From JACNKV01 sp964422145 (lineage in GTDB: Bacteria; Fidelibacterota; Marinisomatia; Marinisomatales; JACNKV01): 64,000 nucleotides of DNA. Below, piece after piece: positions 52,703 to 61,296 of this stretch; position 1 is the first letter of the stretch, and each line of letters begins with the position of its first letter. A model generated the notes under the pieces. That model was not told the origin of the DNA. It saw nothing but the letters and a program-made list of their open reading frames with translations, and made no database searches. A program made the position numbers and the translations under genes. The stretch lies in assembly GCA_964422145.1 (NCBI GenBank), contig CAYQZV010000001.1:1-64000 (forward strand), given 5' to 3'.

Positions 52703-54082
52703 TTATTTAATGGCATCCAACCCTGCGCTCAGATCTTGAATAATATCATCCGGATGCTCCACTCCAACGGCAATTCGAACCGTAGAGGGTTTGATCGATG
52801 CCAGCATTCTGCCTTCTTCACCTTGTTGTTGATGTGTTGAAATGGCATTCATTGTTGCTACTGTTTTGATTCTTCCTAAATCCGTAGCGCGCCAGATCAT
52901 ATCCAAATTGTCATAAAATGTTCGAGTATTTGTATTATCAAATTCACGATCTTCTTTAATCTCTGTCATTAACATATACCCATACGCAGATTCATCACTG
53001 TCTACCAGACGCATATATTTTTTTGCAAGATCACGGGATGTATAACTTTCCAATCCCGGATAGAATACCCAATCTACTTTTGGATGAGATTCGAGGAATT
53101 TTGCTACGATCATTGCGGTTTCACTCATTTGAGCAATTCGCGATCTTAATGTGCGCATATCGTTGAGTGTTGTAATCGCTCCCATCGCATGCAACCCCGG
53201 ACCGTTATCACGGAAAGGCCAGAATTTGGCCCATGTCGCAAAATCGGCTTTCATATCTTCGCTGCCGACTTTACTTATGATATTCGGTTTTGAGATGATC
53301 AGCCCTACGATCGTTGTTCCGTTTGCAGACATGACTTTCGTTGCAGATTGAACAACAATATCCGCACCCCATTCCAAAGGACGGGTCAGTGCCGGAGAAG
53401 CACAGGTGGAGTCAATGATAAGCGGAATATTGTTTTTATGTGCAAGTTTAGCGACATTTTCGATATCAAAAATATCCACAGACGGGTTTGAGGGGAATTC
53501 CCCATAAACAAAACGAGTGCCTTCATCAATCTTTTCTGCCCATTCGTCTAAATTGGTAGGTTCGGTTACCCACCGAATTTCAATCCCTTGATCTTGACCG
53601 CGGCGAACAGAGAATTGTTGGAATGTCCCGCCGTAAACTTTCGCTGATGTCACAATATTCATTTTTGGCAGGGAATCATCTTTGATCAAAAAAGGTTCTG
53701 TCGCTGTACGAATTGCACTCATACCGCTTGAAGTGGCGACGCAGCTTGCTTGAATATCTGTGCCGTAGCTTTCAAGTAAAGCTGCGGTTTCTTCCAGAAA
53801 AAACGTAGACGGATTTGCGATCCTTGAGTAACACCAATTCGGCATTTGATACGACAGGCCTGCTTCCATATGATATGAATCTTCGTAAGCTTGTGCCGTA
53901 CTCAAGTACACGGGTTCCATAATTGAACCATTATTCATCTCTAAAGCTTGTTTTAGATCATATAAACCATGAGTTGCGACCGTATCAAATTTCCATTTTT
54001 TCGCTCGATGTATACGCCGCTGCCGATCTTCAATCATTTTTTGACCTGTTTGGATCCAATGGTTTAAGTCTTTTTTACTCAT
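52703..54082 (-). CDS. Cys/Met metabolism PLP-dependent enzyme
   Basis: A 459-residue enzyme of the trans-sulfuration family with the PLP lysine in QSATKVMSANGT and the region FVYGEFPSNPSVDIFDI. Typical activities are O-acetylhomoserine sulfhydrylase, cystathionine or methionine gamma-lyase; the motifs do not separate them. The gene precedes homoserine dehydrogenase, which suggests a role in methionine synthesis or breakdown. It begins 11 bases after the Lrp regulator. Confidence 0.85.
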   Translation of the reverse strand: MSKKDLNHWIQTGQKMIEDRQRRIHRAKKWKFDTVATHGLYDLKQALEMNNGSIMEPVYLSTAQAYEDSYHMEAGLSYQMPNWCYSRIANPSTFFLEETAALLESYGTDIQASCVATSSGMSAIRTATEPFLIKDDSLPKMNIVTSAKVYGGTFQQFSVRRGQDQGIEIRWVTEPTNLDEWAEKIDEGTRFVYGEFPSNPSVDIFDIENVAKLAHKNNIPLIIDSTCASPALTRPLEWGADIVVQSATKVMSANGTTIVGLIISKPNIISKVGSEDMKADFATWAKFWPFRDNGPGLHAMGAITTLNDMRTLRSRIAQMSETAMIVAKFLESHPKVDWVFYPGLESYTSRDLAKKYMRLVDSDESAYGYMLMTEIKEDREFDNTNTRTFYDNLDMIWRATDLGRIKTVATMNAISTHQQQGEEGRMLASIKPSTVRIAVGVEHPDDIIQDLSAGLDAIK

Positions 54083-54093
54083 AACTTGTTCTC

Positions 54094-54573
54094 CTAATTT
54101 TTATCCTGAACGATTGAAATTTTAGTTTCTTGTTTGAGCGTTGATAATACCACCAGTGTTTTTAAATGCTGTACATCCTCTAATGCGGTAAGTTTGTTGA
54201 TGATAAAATCTTCATACTGCGGAATATCTTTTGTGGCGATCTTCAGTAAAAAATCTGCCTCTCCCGTGATATGGTGGCATTCCATCACTTCACCCATTTT
54301 TGTTATGGCATTTGTAAAACGCAACACCGGTTCTTTTCCGTGCCGTTTTAAAGTGACTTCAACATACGTAAAACAAGTTATTCCCACTTTATGCGGATCA
54401 ACAAGCGCGACATAATTTTGGATGAAACCTCGCTGCTCTAATTTTTTTACACGCTCCAGCGTGGGGGACGGAGACATATTTATCTTTTTTGCCAACTCAG
54501 AGTTGGTGATTCTCCCGTTTTGCTGAAGGATATTCAATATATTAATATCCGTTTTATCTAAGAATGTGTTCAT
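54094..54573 (-). CDS. Lrp/AsnC-family transcriptional regulator
   Basis: A 159-residue regulator with an N-terminal winged HTH (LDKTDINILNILQQNGRITN, ELAKKINMSPSPTLERVKKL) and a RAM ligand-binding domain (TFGECHHITGEADFLLKI type: MECHHITGEADFLLKI). It should sense an amino acid and control its own operon. A perfect 15-base palindrome (54602-54616) lies about 30 bases before its start, a likely operator. Family call is firm; ligand unknown. Confidence 0.92.
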   Translation of the reverse strand: MNTFLDKTDINILNILQQNGRITNSELAKKINMSPSPTLERVKKLEQRGFIQNYVALVDPHKVGITCFTYVEVTLKRHGKEPVLRFTNAITKMGEVMECHHITGEADFLLKIATKDIPQYEDFIINKLTALEDVQHLKTLVVLSTLKQETKISIVQDKN

Positions 54574-54601
54574 GATTTTATTCTGTTTATTATTTATATA
54601 G

Positions 54602-54616
54602 CAGTATAATATACTG
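54602..54616. promoter_or_regulatory. Palindromic operator candidate, Lrp side
   Basis: CAGTATAATATACTG is a perfect 7+1+7 palindrome in the divergent region, close to the Lrp gene start. A second imperfect copy of its half-sites (TACTG, GTATAAT) follows at 54629-54641. It is well placed for autoregulation by the Lrp-family protein. Confidence 0.55.
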
Positions 54617-54667
54617 ATATTGGCCCATACTGCGGTATAATTATCTATTTGGATTTAAAAGGTTCAA

Positions 54668-54684
54668 TACATGAAATTCATGTA
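54668..54684. promoter_or_regulatory. Palindromic operator candidate, Ig-lipoprotein side
   Basis: TACATGAAATTCATGTA is a perfect 8+1+8 palindrome ending 15 bases before the ATG at 54700. It could be a binding site or an RNA hairpin hiding the ribosome site. Confidence 0.45.
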
Positions 54685-54699
54685 AATTCCGACCGTTAA

Positions 54700-56391
54700 A
54701 TGAAACAATTTGTGAGCAATATAACCCGATTTTTTCAAACCGCTGGTTCTTTATGCGGATGGGCTGCTGTGTTCATTTTGATCTATTCCTGTGCGGCAAT
54801 TCAAGCCCCGCCCGGCGGCCCTGAAGACACAACACCCCCGACACTGATTGAAGTCCTCCCGCCGAATGAAACAATTCATTTGTCAGAGAGAACGATTATT
54901 CTAGCTTTTTCTGAATACATGGATGAAAAAAGCATGGGGAAAAGCATCCGTGTCTTCCCTCGTCTTAGCCCAATGCCGGAATTGGAATTTCTTGGAGAAA
55001 AAATAGCCATACATCTCCCGGACAATCTTCTTGAAAATCAAACATATATTTTGACCATCGGACGGGACTTGAAAGATGAGCATCTTGTCCCTCTTGATGC
55101 ATCTATTCAGCTTGCGTTCAGCACCGGAGATCAAATTGACAGCGGAGTCATTTCTGGAAAACTGTACGGCGGATCAAAGGCATCTGTTCATCTTTGGAAT
55201 GAACTGTCATCTACCAGCCCGGATTCGCTGTTTTTTACAAAACCTGATTATCTGACCGACATCGCTGACGACGGCACTTTCTCTTTCCAATATCTGTCTC
55301 CCGGAACGTATCAAATCCTTGCCGTTGGACCGGAAGGCTCCGGGCTGCCGTTAGAACCCAAACGAATGCGGTACGGACTTTTTTGGGAGCCGAATCTTTC
55401 ACTCGCGGATCAGGATTCTGTTTCTGACATTAACATGATTTTATATCAGGAAAAGCCCGCTTTAAGAATTTTTCAGGGATTGTGGACTGATCAGCAGTGG
55501 GGGCACATCACATTCAACCAAAATTTGAAATTGAAAACCCTCTTGCATAAAGGTTCTATTGAACTCGAATCAGGAGATACTGTTTTCTGCTCAGTTTACG
55601 AGCACCCGCTCGATTCAACTTTGGCTTTCATTTTATCAGACTCGACCTTAGCCTTAGGCGAAAAAACTGTTGTTACTCTTTTTGCAAATGATAAATCCGA
55701 TCCTGAAAAAACAGACACGGCCTTTGTTCATATCTCCGCTTCAGATGACCCGGACACAAGCTGGTTGAGCCTTGTATCTCCCGCGAGTTCGTTTCGTATT
55801 GCTCCCAATGATCAAAACGGTCCGGCGGCTGCGTTCGTTTTCTCAAGGCCTGTTCAACCTTCAGAACGTCCGTTTGATATTCGTCTGACCTTATCAGATA
55901 CGATTGATGTTCCCTTCATTGAAAAATGGATCAACCCTGCCGTGATGAACATTTCACCGCTGGATGGATGGTCTCCTAATTCAAATTATAAAGTGATTAT
56001 TTTACAGGACACAACAAGGCTTGAGACCAGAGAAACCCTTGAAGATTCGTTAATAGCAATTACCGTTAAAACCGTTGATCCGATCGGATATGGATCCATT
56101 GTTGGCGCCCTTGATGCCCCTTGGTGCAATCCCTGCCAAGCGGAACTTACACCGATCGAAAAATCAACTTTTGCATTGTCAGAATTCGTAAATTCCGGGA
56201 CGTATTTTGAGTTTAATCATGTCCCTGAGGGAAAATATTTCCTGCAGATTTATCATGATGGTGATCAAAACAAACAGTATACATATGGAACAGCAGCTCC
56301 AAAGGCTTTACCGGAACGATTTTTCCAATTCCCGGACACCATCTCGGTTCGAAAGAATTGGGAAGTGGAACTGCATTTACAATCTAAATAG
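54700..56391 (+). CDS. Ig-like domain lipoprotein
   Basis: A 563-residue lipoprotein. Hydrophobic segment ending in the lipobox LIYSC (lipidated cysteine about 31), then the FCB-typical linker APPGGPEDTTPPTLIEVLPP and a bacterial Ig-like (Big_5) domain (about 47-150, RTIILAFSEYMDEKSM). Two or three further beta domains follow, including a SpaA/CNA-like segment (GTFSFQYLSPGTYQILAVG) and a similar end segment with NHVPEGKYFLQIYHDGDQN. Likely an envelope or surface protein. It precedes the mannose-1-phosphate guanylyltransferase gene by 13 bases. Confidence 0.75.
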   Translation: MKQFVSNITRFFQTAGSLCGWAAVFILIYSCAAIQAPPGGPEDTTPPTLIEVLPPNETIHLSERTIILAFSEYMDEKSMGKSIRVFPRLSPMPELEFLGEKIAIHLPDNLLENQTYILTIGRDLKDEHLVPLDASIQLAFSTGDQIDSGVISGKLYGGSKASVHLWNELSSTSPDSLFFTKPDYLTDIADDGTFSFQYLSPGTYQILAVGPEGSGLPLEPKRMRYGLFWEPNLSLADQDSVSDINMILYQEKPALRIFQGLWTDQQWGHITFNQNLKLKTLLHKGSIELESGDTVFCSVYEHPLDSTLAFILSDSTLALGEKTVVTLFANDKSDPEKTDTAFVHISASDDPDTSWLSLVSPASSFRIAPNDQNGPAAAFVFSRPVQPSERPFDIRLTLSDTIDVPFIEKWINPAVMNISPLDGWSPNSNYKVIILQDTTRLETRETLEDSLIAITVKTVDPIGYGSIVGALDAPWCNPCQAELTPIEKSTFALSEFVNSGTYFEFNHVPEGKYFLQIYHDGDQNKQYTYGTAAPKALPERFFQFPDTISVRKNWEVELHLQSK

Positions 56392-56404
56392 GAGGTAGAC
56401 CCCT

Positions 56405-57466
56405 ATGATCGCTCTTATTATGGCCGGAGGCAGTGGAACCCGGTTTTGGCCATACAGCCGTCACTCAAAACCAAAACAAATGTTAAATATCGTCGGAGAG
56501 CAAACCATGCTCCAGATGACGGTAGACCGGCTGAAAAAAATCAAAATTGTTAAAGATATTTTTATTGTTACTCGTGAAGATCTCGCAGAATCTATCATTG
56601 ATGAAATTCAGGGGATACCAAGAGAGAACGTAATTATTGAGCCCAGTGGAAAAAACACGGCTCCCTGCATCGGTTTGGCTGCGATTCAAATTGCCAAACA
56701 ATATCCCAATGAAGTGATGGGTGTTTTCCCCTCTGATCATTTGATCGTTGGATTCAGAGCTTTCTCAAAAGCCATCGGAACATCCAATCATTTAGCCCGA
56801 AAAAACGAATCCATTGTCACGATTGGAATTCCGCCTGAGTTCCCGTCCACTGCGTACGGTTATATCCAATACGATCAAAACAGCGATGAAGATCATTTTG
56901 ATGCTTATAAGCTCATCACATTTGCCGAAAAACCGCCATACGAGATGGCCAGTAAATTTATTAAAAGCGGTGATTTTCTGTGGAACGCCGGTATGTTCAT
57001 TTGGAAAACATCAACCCTGTTATCCAAATTAAAAACCTATTTACCTGACCTTTATGAGTCCCTTCAGCGGATTGATAAACGCATTGAGAGCAATCATTCT
57101 TTTACCGATATCTGGAAAGATATCACCCCTGTCTCAATTGATTACGGAATAATGGAGAAAGTCACGAGCGAAACCTATGTGGTTCGCGCCGGATTCAAAT
57201 GGAATGATCTCGGTTCGTGGAATTCCGTGTATAACGTGTCGCCCAAATCACGGACAAATAATGTGATTAAAGGTGCCGGGACCGTGATCGGCGGAAAAAA
57301 TAATTTTATCCAGTCTAACGGCCATTTTACTGCGGTCATGGGATTGGATGATGTCGTCGTTGTCCATACAGATGATGCAACCCTGGTTGTTAAAAAAGAA
57401 AAAGTGGAAGATGTGAAAAAACTTGTGGGGTGGCTGCAAAAACAAGGACGGGACGATCTGTTATAA
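56405..57466 (+). CDS. manC: Mannose-1-phosphate guanylyltransferase
   Basis: A 353-residue nucleotidyltransferase with the start MAGGSGTRFWPYSR (GTP/sugar phosphate binding), FPSDHLI and FAEKPPYEMA motifs. It makes GDP-mannose for glycans. It lacks the phosphomannose isomerase domain of the bifunctional form. It starts close behind the Ig lipoprotein, suggesting a polysaccharide or glycoprotein context. Direct contact with the next gene (stop/start adjacent at 57466/57467). Confidence 0.93.
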   Translation: MIALIMAGGSGTRFWPYSRHSKPKQMLNIVGEQTMLQMTVDRLKKIKIVKDIFIVTREDLAESIIDEIQGIPRENVIIEPSGKNTAPCIGLAAIQIAKQYPNEVMGVFPSDHLIVGFRAFSKAIGTSNHLARKNESIVTIGIPPEFPSTAYGYIQYDQNSDEDHFDAYKLITFAEKPPYEMASKFIKSGDFLWNAGMFIWKTSTLLSKLKTYLPDLYESLQRIDKRIESNHSFTDIWKDITPVSIDYGIMEKVTSETYVVRAGFKWNDLGSWNSVYNVSPKSRTNNVIKGAGTVIGGKNNFIQSNGHFTAVMGLDDVVVVHTDDATLVVKKEKVEDVKKLVGWLQKQGRDDLL

Positions 57467-57760
57467 ATGAAACAGGAAACACTGTTAAAACATTTCGAAG
57501 AACTTGCTGAGCGAATCGGGATAAAAGTTTTTCGAGGAAAAGGAGATTTTCAAGGCGGTTCTTGTCTGGTGAAAAATGAAAATGTTGTCGTTTTAAACAC
57601 CGTCAAACCCGTTGAACAGCGGCTTCGTGTTTTGGCTCGGGGCGTCGTGATGCATTCCGATTTTTCGGACAGGTACATCGTCCCTGCTGTCAGAGAATAT
57701 ATTGAAGAAACTAAACTGTCGTTATTCTCTGAGGGTATAGAGCATCATAAACAAGACTGA
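57467..57760 (+). CDS. Small conserved-looking hypothetical protein
   Basis: A 97-residue soluble protein, rich in alternating charged and hydrophobic residues (ELAERIGIKVFRGKGDFQGG, LRVLARGVVMHSDFSD). The ATG directly follows the manC stop, so co-translation is likely. I do not recognise a family. It reads as an alpha/beta domain. Nothing suggests a mobile or degraded gene. Confidence 0.7.
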   Translation: MKQETLLKHFEELAERIGIKVFRGKGDFQGGSCLVKNENVVVLNTVKPVEQRLRVLARGVVMHSDFSDRYIVPAVREYIEETKLSLFSEGIEHHKQD

Positions 57761-57929
57761 CGCAAGCGGTTGTAATGATAGACGGTTAGGAGATTTCTTC
57801 TGCGAAATATCTTGATTTCAATTTTCGAGAAGAGGTACACTCCCGACTGTTTTTAAGATGATCTAAACACAATTCTGAATGGATGGGCTTATGAGCTGAA
57901 CATCCATAAACTGAAAATGAGGAAAGAAA

Positions 57930-60014
57930 ATGAAAGAGTTTCAAAGTAAAGATATTCGAAATTTTGTCATCGTCGGACACGGCGGATGCGGGAAAACTAT
58001 TTTAAGCGAAGCTATGATGATGAACGGCGGAGAGATCACCCGCATGGGATCCATTGAAGCCGGAACCACCCTGTCTGATTATCATCAGGGAGAACAAGAA
58101 AGACAAGTGTCCATTCACTCAACACCGATGCACCTTGAATGGGATGGAGTCAAATTCAATTTAATTGATGCCCCGGGATACCTTGACTTTATTGGGGAAG
58201 CTCTCGGCGCATTAGCTGTGGTTGACATGGCGCTGGTTACCGTCCATGCCGTGAACGGAATTGAAGTCGGAACCGACCAAATGTGGTCAAAGTCATCTCA
58301 GTTAGGGATCCCGAAAGTTATTGTTGTCAACGGATTGGATCGCGAACACACCAAATTTGATGAGATTCTTACCTCTGCCCGCGAACATTTTGGAAAAAAC
58401 GTTTTCCCGATGCAGCTTCCTGTTAATGCAGGGCCGGGATTCAACCAGATAGTGGATGTGATGCGGAATGAAGTCATCACCTACAAAACGGACGGTTCCG
58501 GAACTTATACCGAACAGCCTGCTGAAGGTGAATGGGCAGAACAAGTTGAAACTCTCCATGAGGAATTAATTGAATACGTTGCCGAGTCAGATGATTCGCT
58601 TTTAGAAAAATTCTTTGAAGAAGGGACTCTTTCAGAAGAAGAAATGCGCGGCGGAATTCATGCCGCAGTGCAAAATCAAACTATCATTCCTCTGTTCTGT
58701 ACGTCTGCGGCAACGAATGTCGGTGTTCAGCGTTTAATGGATTTTATCGCTAAATATGGATCTTCTCCCGTTGATCGCGCAAAAGTAACGGCAAAAGATT
58801 TTGCCACGGATAAAGATGTTGATGTCAAGCTGGACAGTCCGGAAACCGTTCTTCAAGTTTTTAAAACCATTTCCGAAGCTCATGTTGGAGAGTTATCTTT
58901 CTTCCGTGTTTATTCCGGAAAAGTTTCTACAGGGATGGATCTTTACAACACATCCCGCAGCCTCACCGAGCGATTCGGGCAGCTGTTTGTGATCAACGGT
59001 AAAAACCGAACAAATGTTCAAACACTTAATGCCGGAGATATCGGTGCGGTTGTGAAATTAAAAGACACACATACTGGGAATACCCTGTGTAACCCGAAAT
59101 TTAAAGTGGTGTTGCCGGAAACCGATTATCCGAATCCGAACACGCATACCGCCATCGTTCTGAAAGCAAAAGGCGACGAAGAAAAAATCTCCGTTGGGCT
59201 TTCATCCATGCACGAAGAAGATCCTTCCTTTGTATATCGTGTGGATAATGAGATCAGACAAACAATCATCTCGGGGCAAGGTGAACTCCATTTGAAAATT
59301 GTATTAGAGCAGATGAAACGCCGCTACGGCGTTGAAGTTGACATGGTCAAGCCCAGAATCCCTTATCGCGAAACAATTCGGGGTAAAGGAGAATCCAAAT
59401 ACCGCCATAAAAAACAATCAGGCGGGGCAGGTCAGTTTGCAGAAGTTTGGATGCGCATTGAACCGAAACAGCGCGGAGAAGGGATCGAATTTACCGAATC
59501 TTTAGTCGGACAAAACGTTGACCGTGTTTTTGTTCCTTCAGTTGAAAAAGGTGTCAACGCCGCGTGTGCTGACGGAATTCTTTCCGGTTGTCGGGTAGTG
59601 GATCTTAAAGTAGACTTCTATGATGGGAAACAGCACCCGGTAGACTCCAAGGATATTGCGTTTCAAATCGCTGGGAAACACGCCTTTAAAGAATCTTTTC
59701 TTGCTGCTCAGCCCGGATTGCTGGAACCGATCATGAATGTGGAGGTACGCGTTCCTGAGGATTATATGGGCGATGTAATGGGCGATGTTTCCAGTCGTCG
59801 CGGAAAAATTATGGGAATGGATTCTGAGGGAAATATGCAGATCATTAAAGCACAGATCCCACAATCTGAACTGCATCAATATGCCACGACGATCCGATCG
59901 ATCACAGGCGGACGCGGATTGCATTCTGAAGAATTCAGTCACTACGATCCCATGCCAAAAGATCTTGAAAAGAAAGTAATCAACGATTACAAAAAAGAAA
60001 AAGAAGAAGATTAA
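57930..60014 (+). CDS. EF-G-like translational GTPase (EF-G2 type)
   Basis: A 694-residue five-domain GTPase: P-loop GHGGCGKTI, G3 in DAPGYLDF, domain II/III, domain IV (RKSGGAGQFAEV-like KKQSGGAGQFAEVWMR) and a C-terminal domain V (DYMGDVMGDVSSRRGKIMG). Compared with canonical EF-G the G4 motif reads NGLD instead of NKxD, which is unusual, and the switch I region is diverged. It is likely the second, EF-G-2-like paralogue with a specialised ribosome role; I cannot tell whether it is the main elongation factor. Confidence 0.85.
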   Translation: MKEFQSKDIRNFVIVGHGGCGKTILSEAMMMNGGEITRMGSIEAGTTLSDYHQGEQERQVSIHSTPMHLEWDGVKFNLIDAPGYLDFIGEALGALAVVDMALVTVHAVNGIEVGTDQMWSKSSQLGIPKVIVVNGLDREHTKFDEILTSAREHFGKNVFPMQLPVNAGPGFNQIVDVMRNEVITYKTDGSGTYTEQPAEGEWAEQVETLHEELIEYVAESDDSLLEKFFEEGTLSEEEMRGGIHAAVQNQTIIPLFCTSAATNVGVQRLMDFIAKYGSSPVDRAKVTAKDFATDKDVDVKLDSPETVLQVFKTISEAHVGELSFFRVYSGKVSTGMDLYNTSRSLTERFGQLFVINGKNRTNVQTLNAGDIGAVVKLKDTHTGNTLCNPKFKVVLPETDYPNPNTHTAIVLKAKGDEEKISVGLSSMHEEDPSFVYRVDNEIRQTIISGQGELHLKIVLEQMKRRYGVEVDMVKPRIPYRETIRGKGESKYRHKKQSGGAGQFAEVWMRIEPKQRGEGIEFTESLVGQNVDRVFVPSVEKGVNAACADGILSGCRVVDLKVDFYDGKQHPVDSKDIAFQIAGKHAFKESFLAAQPGLLEPIMNVEVRVPEDYMGDVMGDVSSRRGKIMGMDSEGNMQIIKAQIPQSELHQYATTIRSITGGRGLHSEEFSHYDPMPKDLEKKVINDYKKEKEED

Positions 60015-60018
60015 ACAT

Positions 60019-60048
60019 GGTCAATGGGGTATGCTCAATGGATAATGT
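60019..60048 (+). repeat. Left inverted repeat flanking the four-helix-bundle gene
   Basis: By my count 24 of 30 bases match the reverse complement of 60454-60483, including an exact GGATAATG end. It contains two copies of a 14-base unit in degenerate form. Confidence 0.65.
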
Positions 60049-60069
60049 TCAAGGCAAAATAGAATAATT

Positions 60070-60444
60070 GTGGATGAAAAAACACAAATTCTATTAGACC
60101 GCACATTCAAGTTTTCTGTCTATTGTTTACGTTTTCTTGCTGATGTTCCTAAAGATGATATTAATCGCGTGTTAATCCATCAATTAGCAAAATCTTCGAC
60201 ATCTATCGGTGCCAATTATGAAGAAGCACAGGCGGCGGAATCAAGGGCAGATTTTTCTCATAAAATAGGAATTGCTCTAAAAGAATCACGTGAATGTCAT
60301 TATTGGTTACGCTTATTTCATGAGGTTGGTAATCGTTCTGTTAATCATGAAAAACTGATTACTCTTATTAATGAGGTATCCGAATTAAAAAAGATTTTTG
60401 GGAAAATAAGATCTTCAACAAGAAAAGATAATATATCCCGATGA
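60070..60444 (+). CDS. Four-helix-bundle protein (23S rRNA IVS family)
   Basis: A 124-residue helical protein. The segments VYCLRFLADVPKDDINRVLI, HQLAKSSTSIGANYEEAQAA and ALKESRECHYWLRLFHEVG match the S23/TIGR02436 four-helix bundle family first found within intervening sequences of 23S rRNA genes. Start GTG at 60070. It is flanked by inverted repeats and followed by a triple 14-base tandem repeat, unlike its neighbours, which suggests a small mobile or inserted element. It separates the EF-G-like gene from the HIT gene. Cellular role of the family is unknown. Confidence 0.8.
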   Translation: MDEKTQILLDRTFKFSVYCLRFLADVPKDDINRVLIHQLAKSSTSIGANYEEAQAAESRADFSHKIGIALKESRECHYWLRLFHEVGNRSVNHEKLITLINEVSELKKIFGKIRSSTRKDNISR

Positions 60445-60452
60445 TACATTTC

Positions 60453-60494
60453 CCATTATCCATTCACCATTATCCATTCACCATTATCCATTTA
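60453..60494 (+). repeat. Right repeat: three tandem 14-bp units
   Basis: CCATTATCCATTCA occurs at 60453-60466 and 60467-60480, then CCATTATCCATTTA at 60481-60494. Bases 60454-60483 are the inverted partner of 60019-60048. Confidence 0.85.
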
Positions 60495-60496
60495 AC

Positions 60497-60991
60497 ATGA
60501 AAAAACTTTGGGCACCTTGGCGAATCGAGTATATTCGAGCTCCGAAAGAAAACGGCTGCGTTTTTTGCGATAAACCAAATCGAGATAAAGATCGGGATGA
60601 TCTCATCCTCTATCGCGGAAAATACGTTTTTGTTCTGATGAACCTCTATCCGTATAACAATGCCCATTTACTCATCGCACCCTATGTTCATTGTGATCAT
60701 ATGCACGATCTGAATCCTGAAACCTACCAAGAGGTCATGATCCTTGCGGATCATTCGATGGAAATCCTCAAAACGACGATGGGGGCTCAAGGATTTAATT
60801 TTGGCGCGAATATCGGTGCGGCAGCCGGAGCAGGAATTGAAGAGCATATTCACTTTCATATCGTACCGCGCTGGGCCGGCGATACAAATTTTATGCCGGT
60901 TTTAGGGCATACTAAAGTTCAAGTTGACGGACTTTTAGAATGCTATGATCAACTAAAACCGCATTTTGAATCCATTCAAATTCAGGAGTAA
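60497..60991 (+). CDS. HIT-family nucleotide hydrolase/transferase
   Basis: A 164-residue protein with the histidine triad HIHFHIVPRW and the typical N-terminal RGKYVFVLMNLYPYNNAHLL and FNFGANIGAAAGAGI regions. Its two CxxC-like cysteines are single (CVFC near residue 22). Likely hydrolyses dinucleotide polyphosphates such as Ap4A. First of three coupled genes with the small membrane protein and the symporter. The start ATG lies 2 bases after the right tandem repeat. Confidence 0.92.
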   Translation: MKKLWAPWRIEYIRAPKENGCVFCDKPNRDKDRDDLILYRGKYVFVLMNLYPYNNAHLLIAPYVHCDHMHDLNPETYQEVMILADHSMEILKTTMGAQGFNFGANIGAAAGAGIEEHIHFHIVPRWAGDTNFMPVLGHTKVQVDGLLECYDQLKPHFESIQIQE

Positions 60992-60993
60992 AC

Positions 60994-61296
60994 ATGGACT
61001 ATTTTTCTCATTCATGGCTTCCTTTCATTTATTTATACGGTTTCGGAGGTCTCCTTTTCGTTTCCGGGGTCATTATCACACTGAAAGCAGGATCGTTTGA
61101 TCTAAAACGATTTTCCCACAAAAAATGGATGTGGGTTCTGCTATTCGGATTTGTATGGTATCTTGTGATGCATGCCCTACTTACGTGGGCAGCTCTCGGA
61201 ACATTTTCTCCGTATGTTGTTCCAACAGTGCTATTAATCCTATTAGGTGTGTTTATTGTAGTAACGCTTCGATTTAAACAGAAAGAAGGTGCATAA
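60994..61296 (+). CDS. Small three-helix membrane protein, possible SSS partner
   Basis: A 100-residue protein with three transmembrane helices (FIYLYGFGGLLFVSGVII, WMWVLLFGFVWYLVMH, PYVVPTVLLILLGVFIVV). It starts two bases after the HIT stop and its stop overlaps the symporter ATG (TAATG). Small membrane subunits of this size (DUF485/DUF4212 type) accompany solute:sodium symporters; this is the likely role (inference). Confidence 0.75.
   Translation: MDYFSHSWLPFIYLYGFGGLLFVSGVIITLKAGSFDLKRFSHKKWMWVLLFGFVWYLVMHALLTWAALGTFSPYVVPTVLLILLGVFIVVTLRFKQKEGA

Noticed and set aside
57761..57929. 169-base gap before the EF-G-like gene, with TGGATG...CATCCA near the end
   Set aside because: The six-pair stem has a long unpaired interior and no known riboswitch features; no gene seen.
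60453..60494. CRISPR-like repeat appearance
   Set aside because: Three contiguous 14-base units with no spacers; a tandem repeat, not an array.
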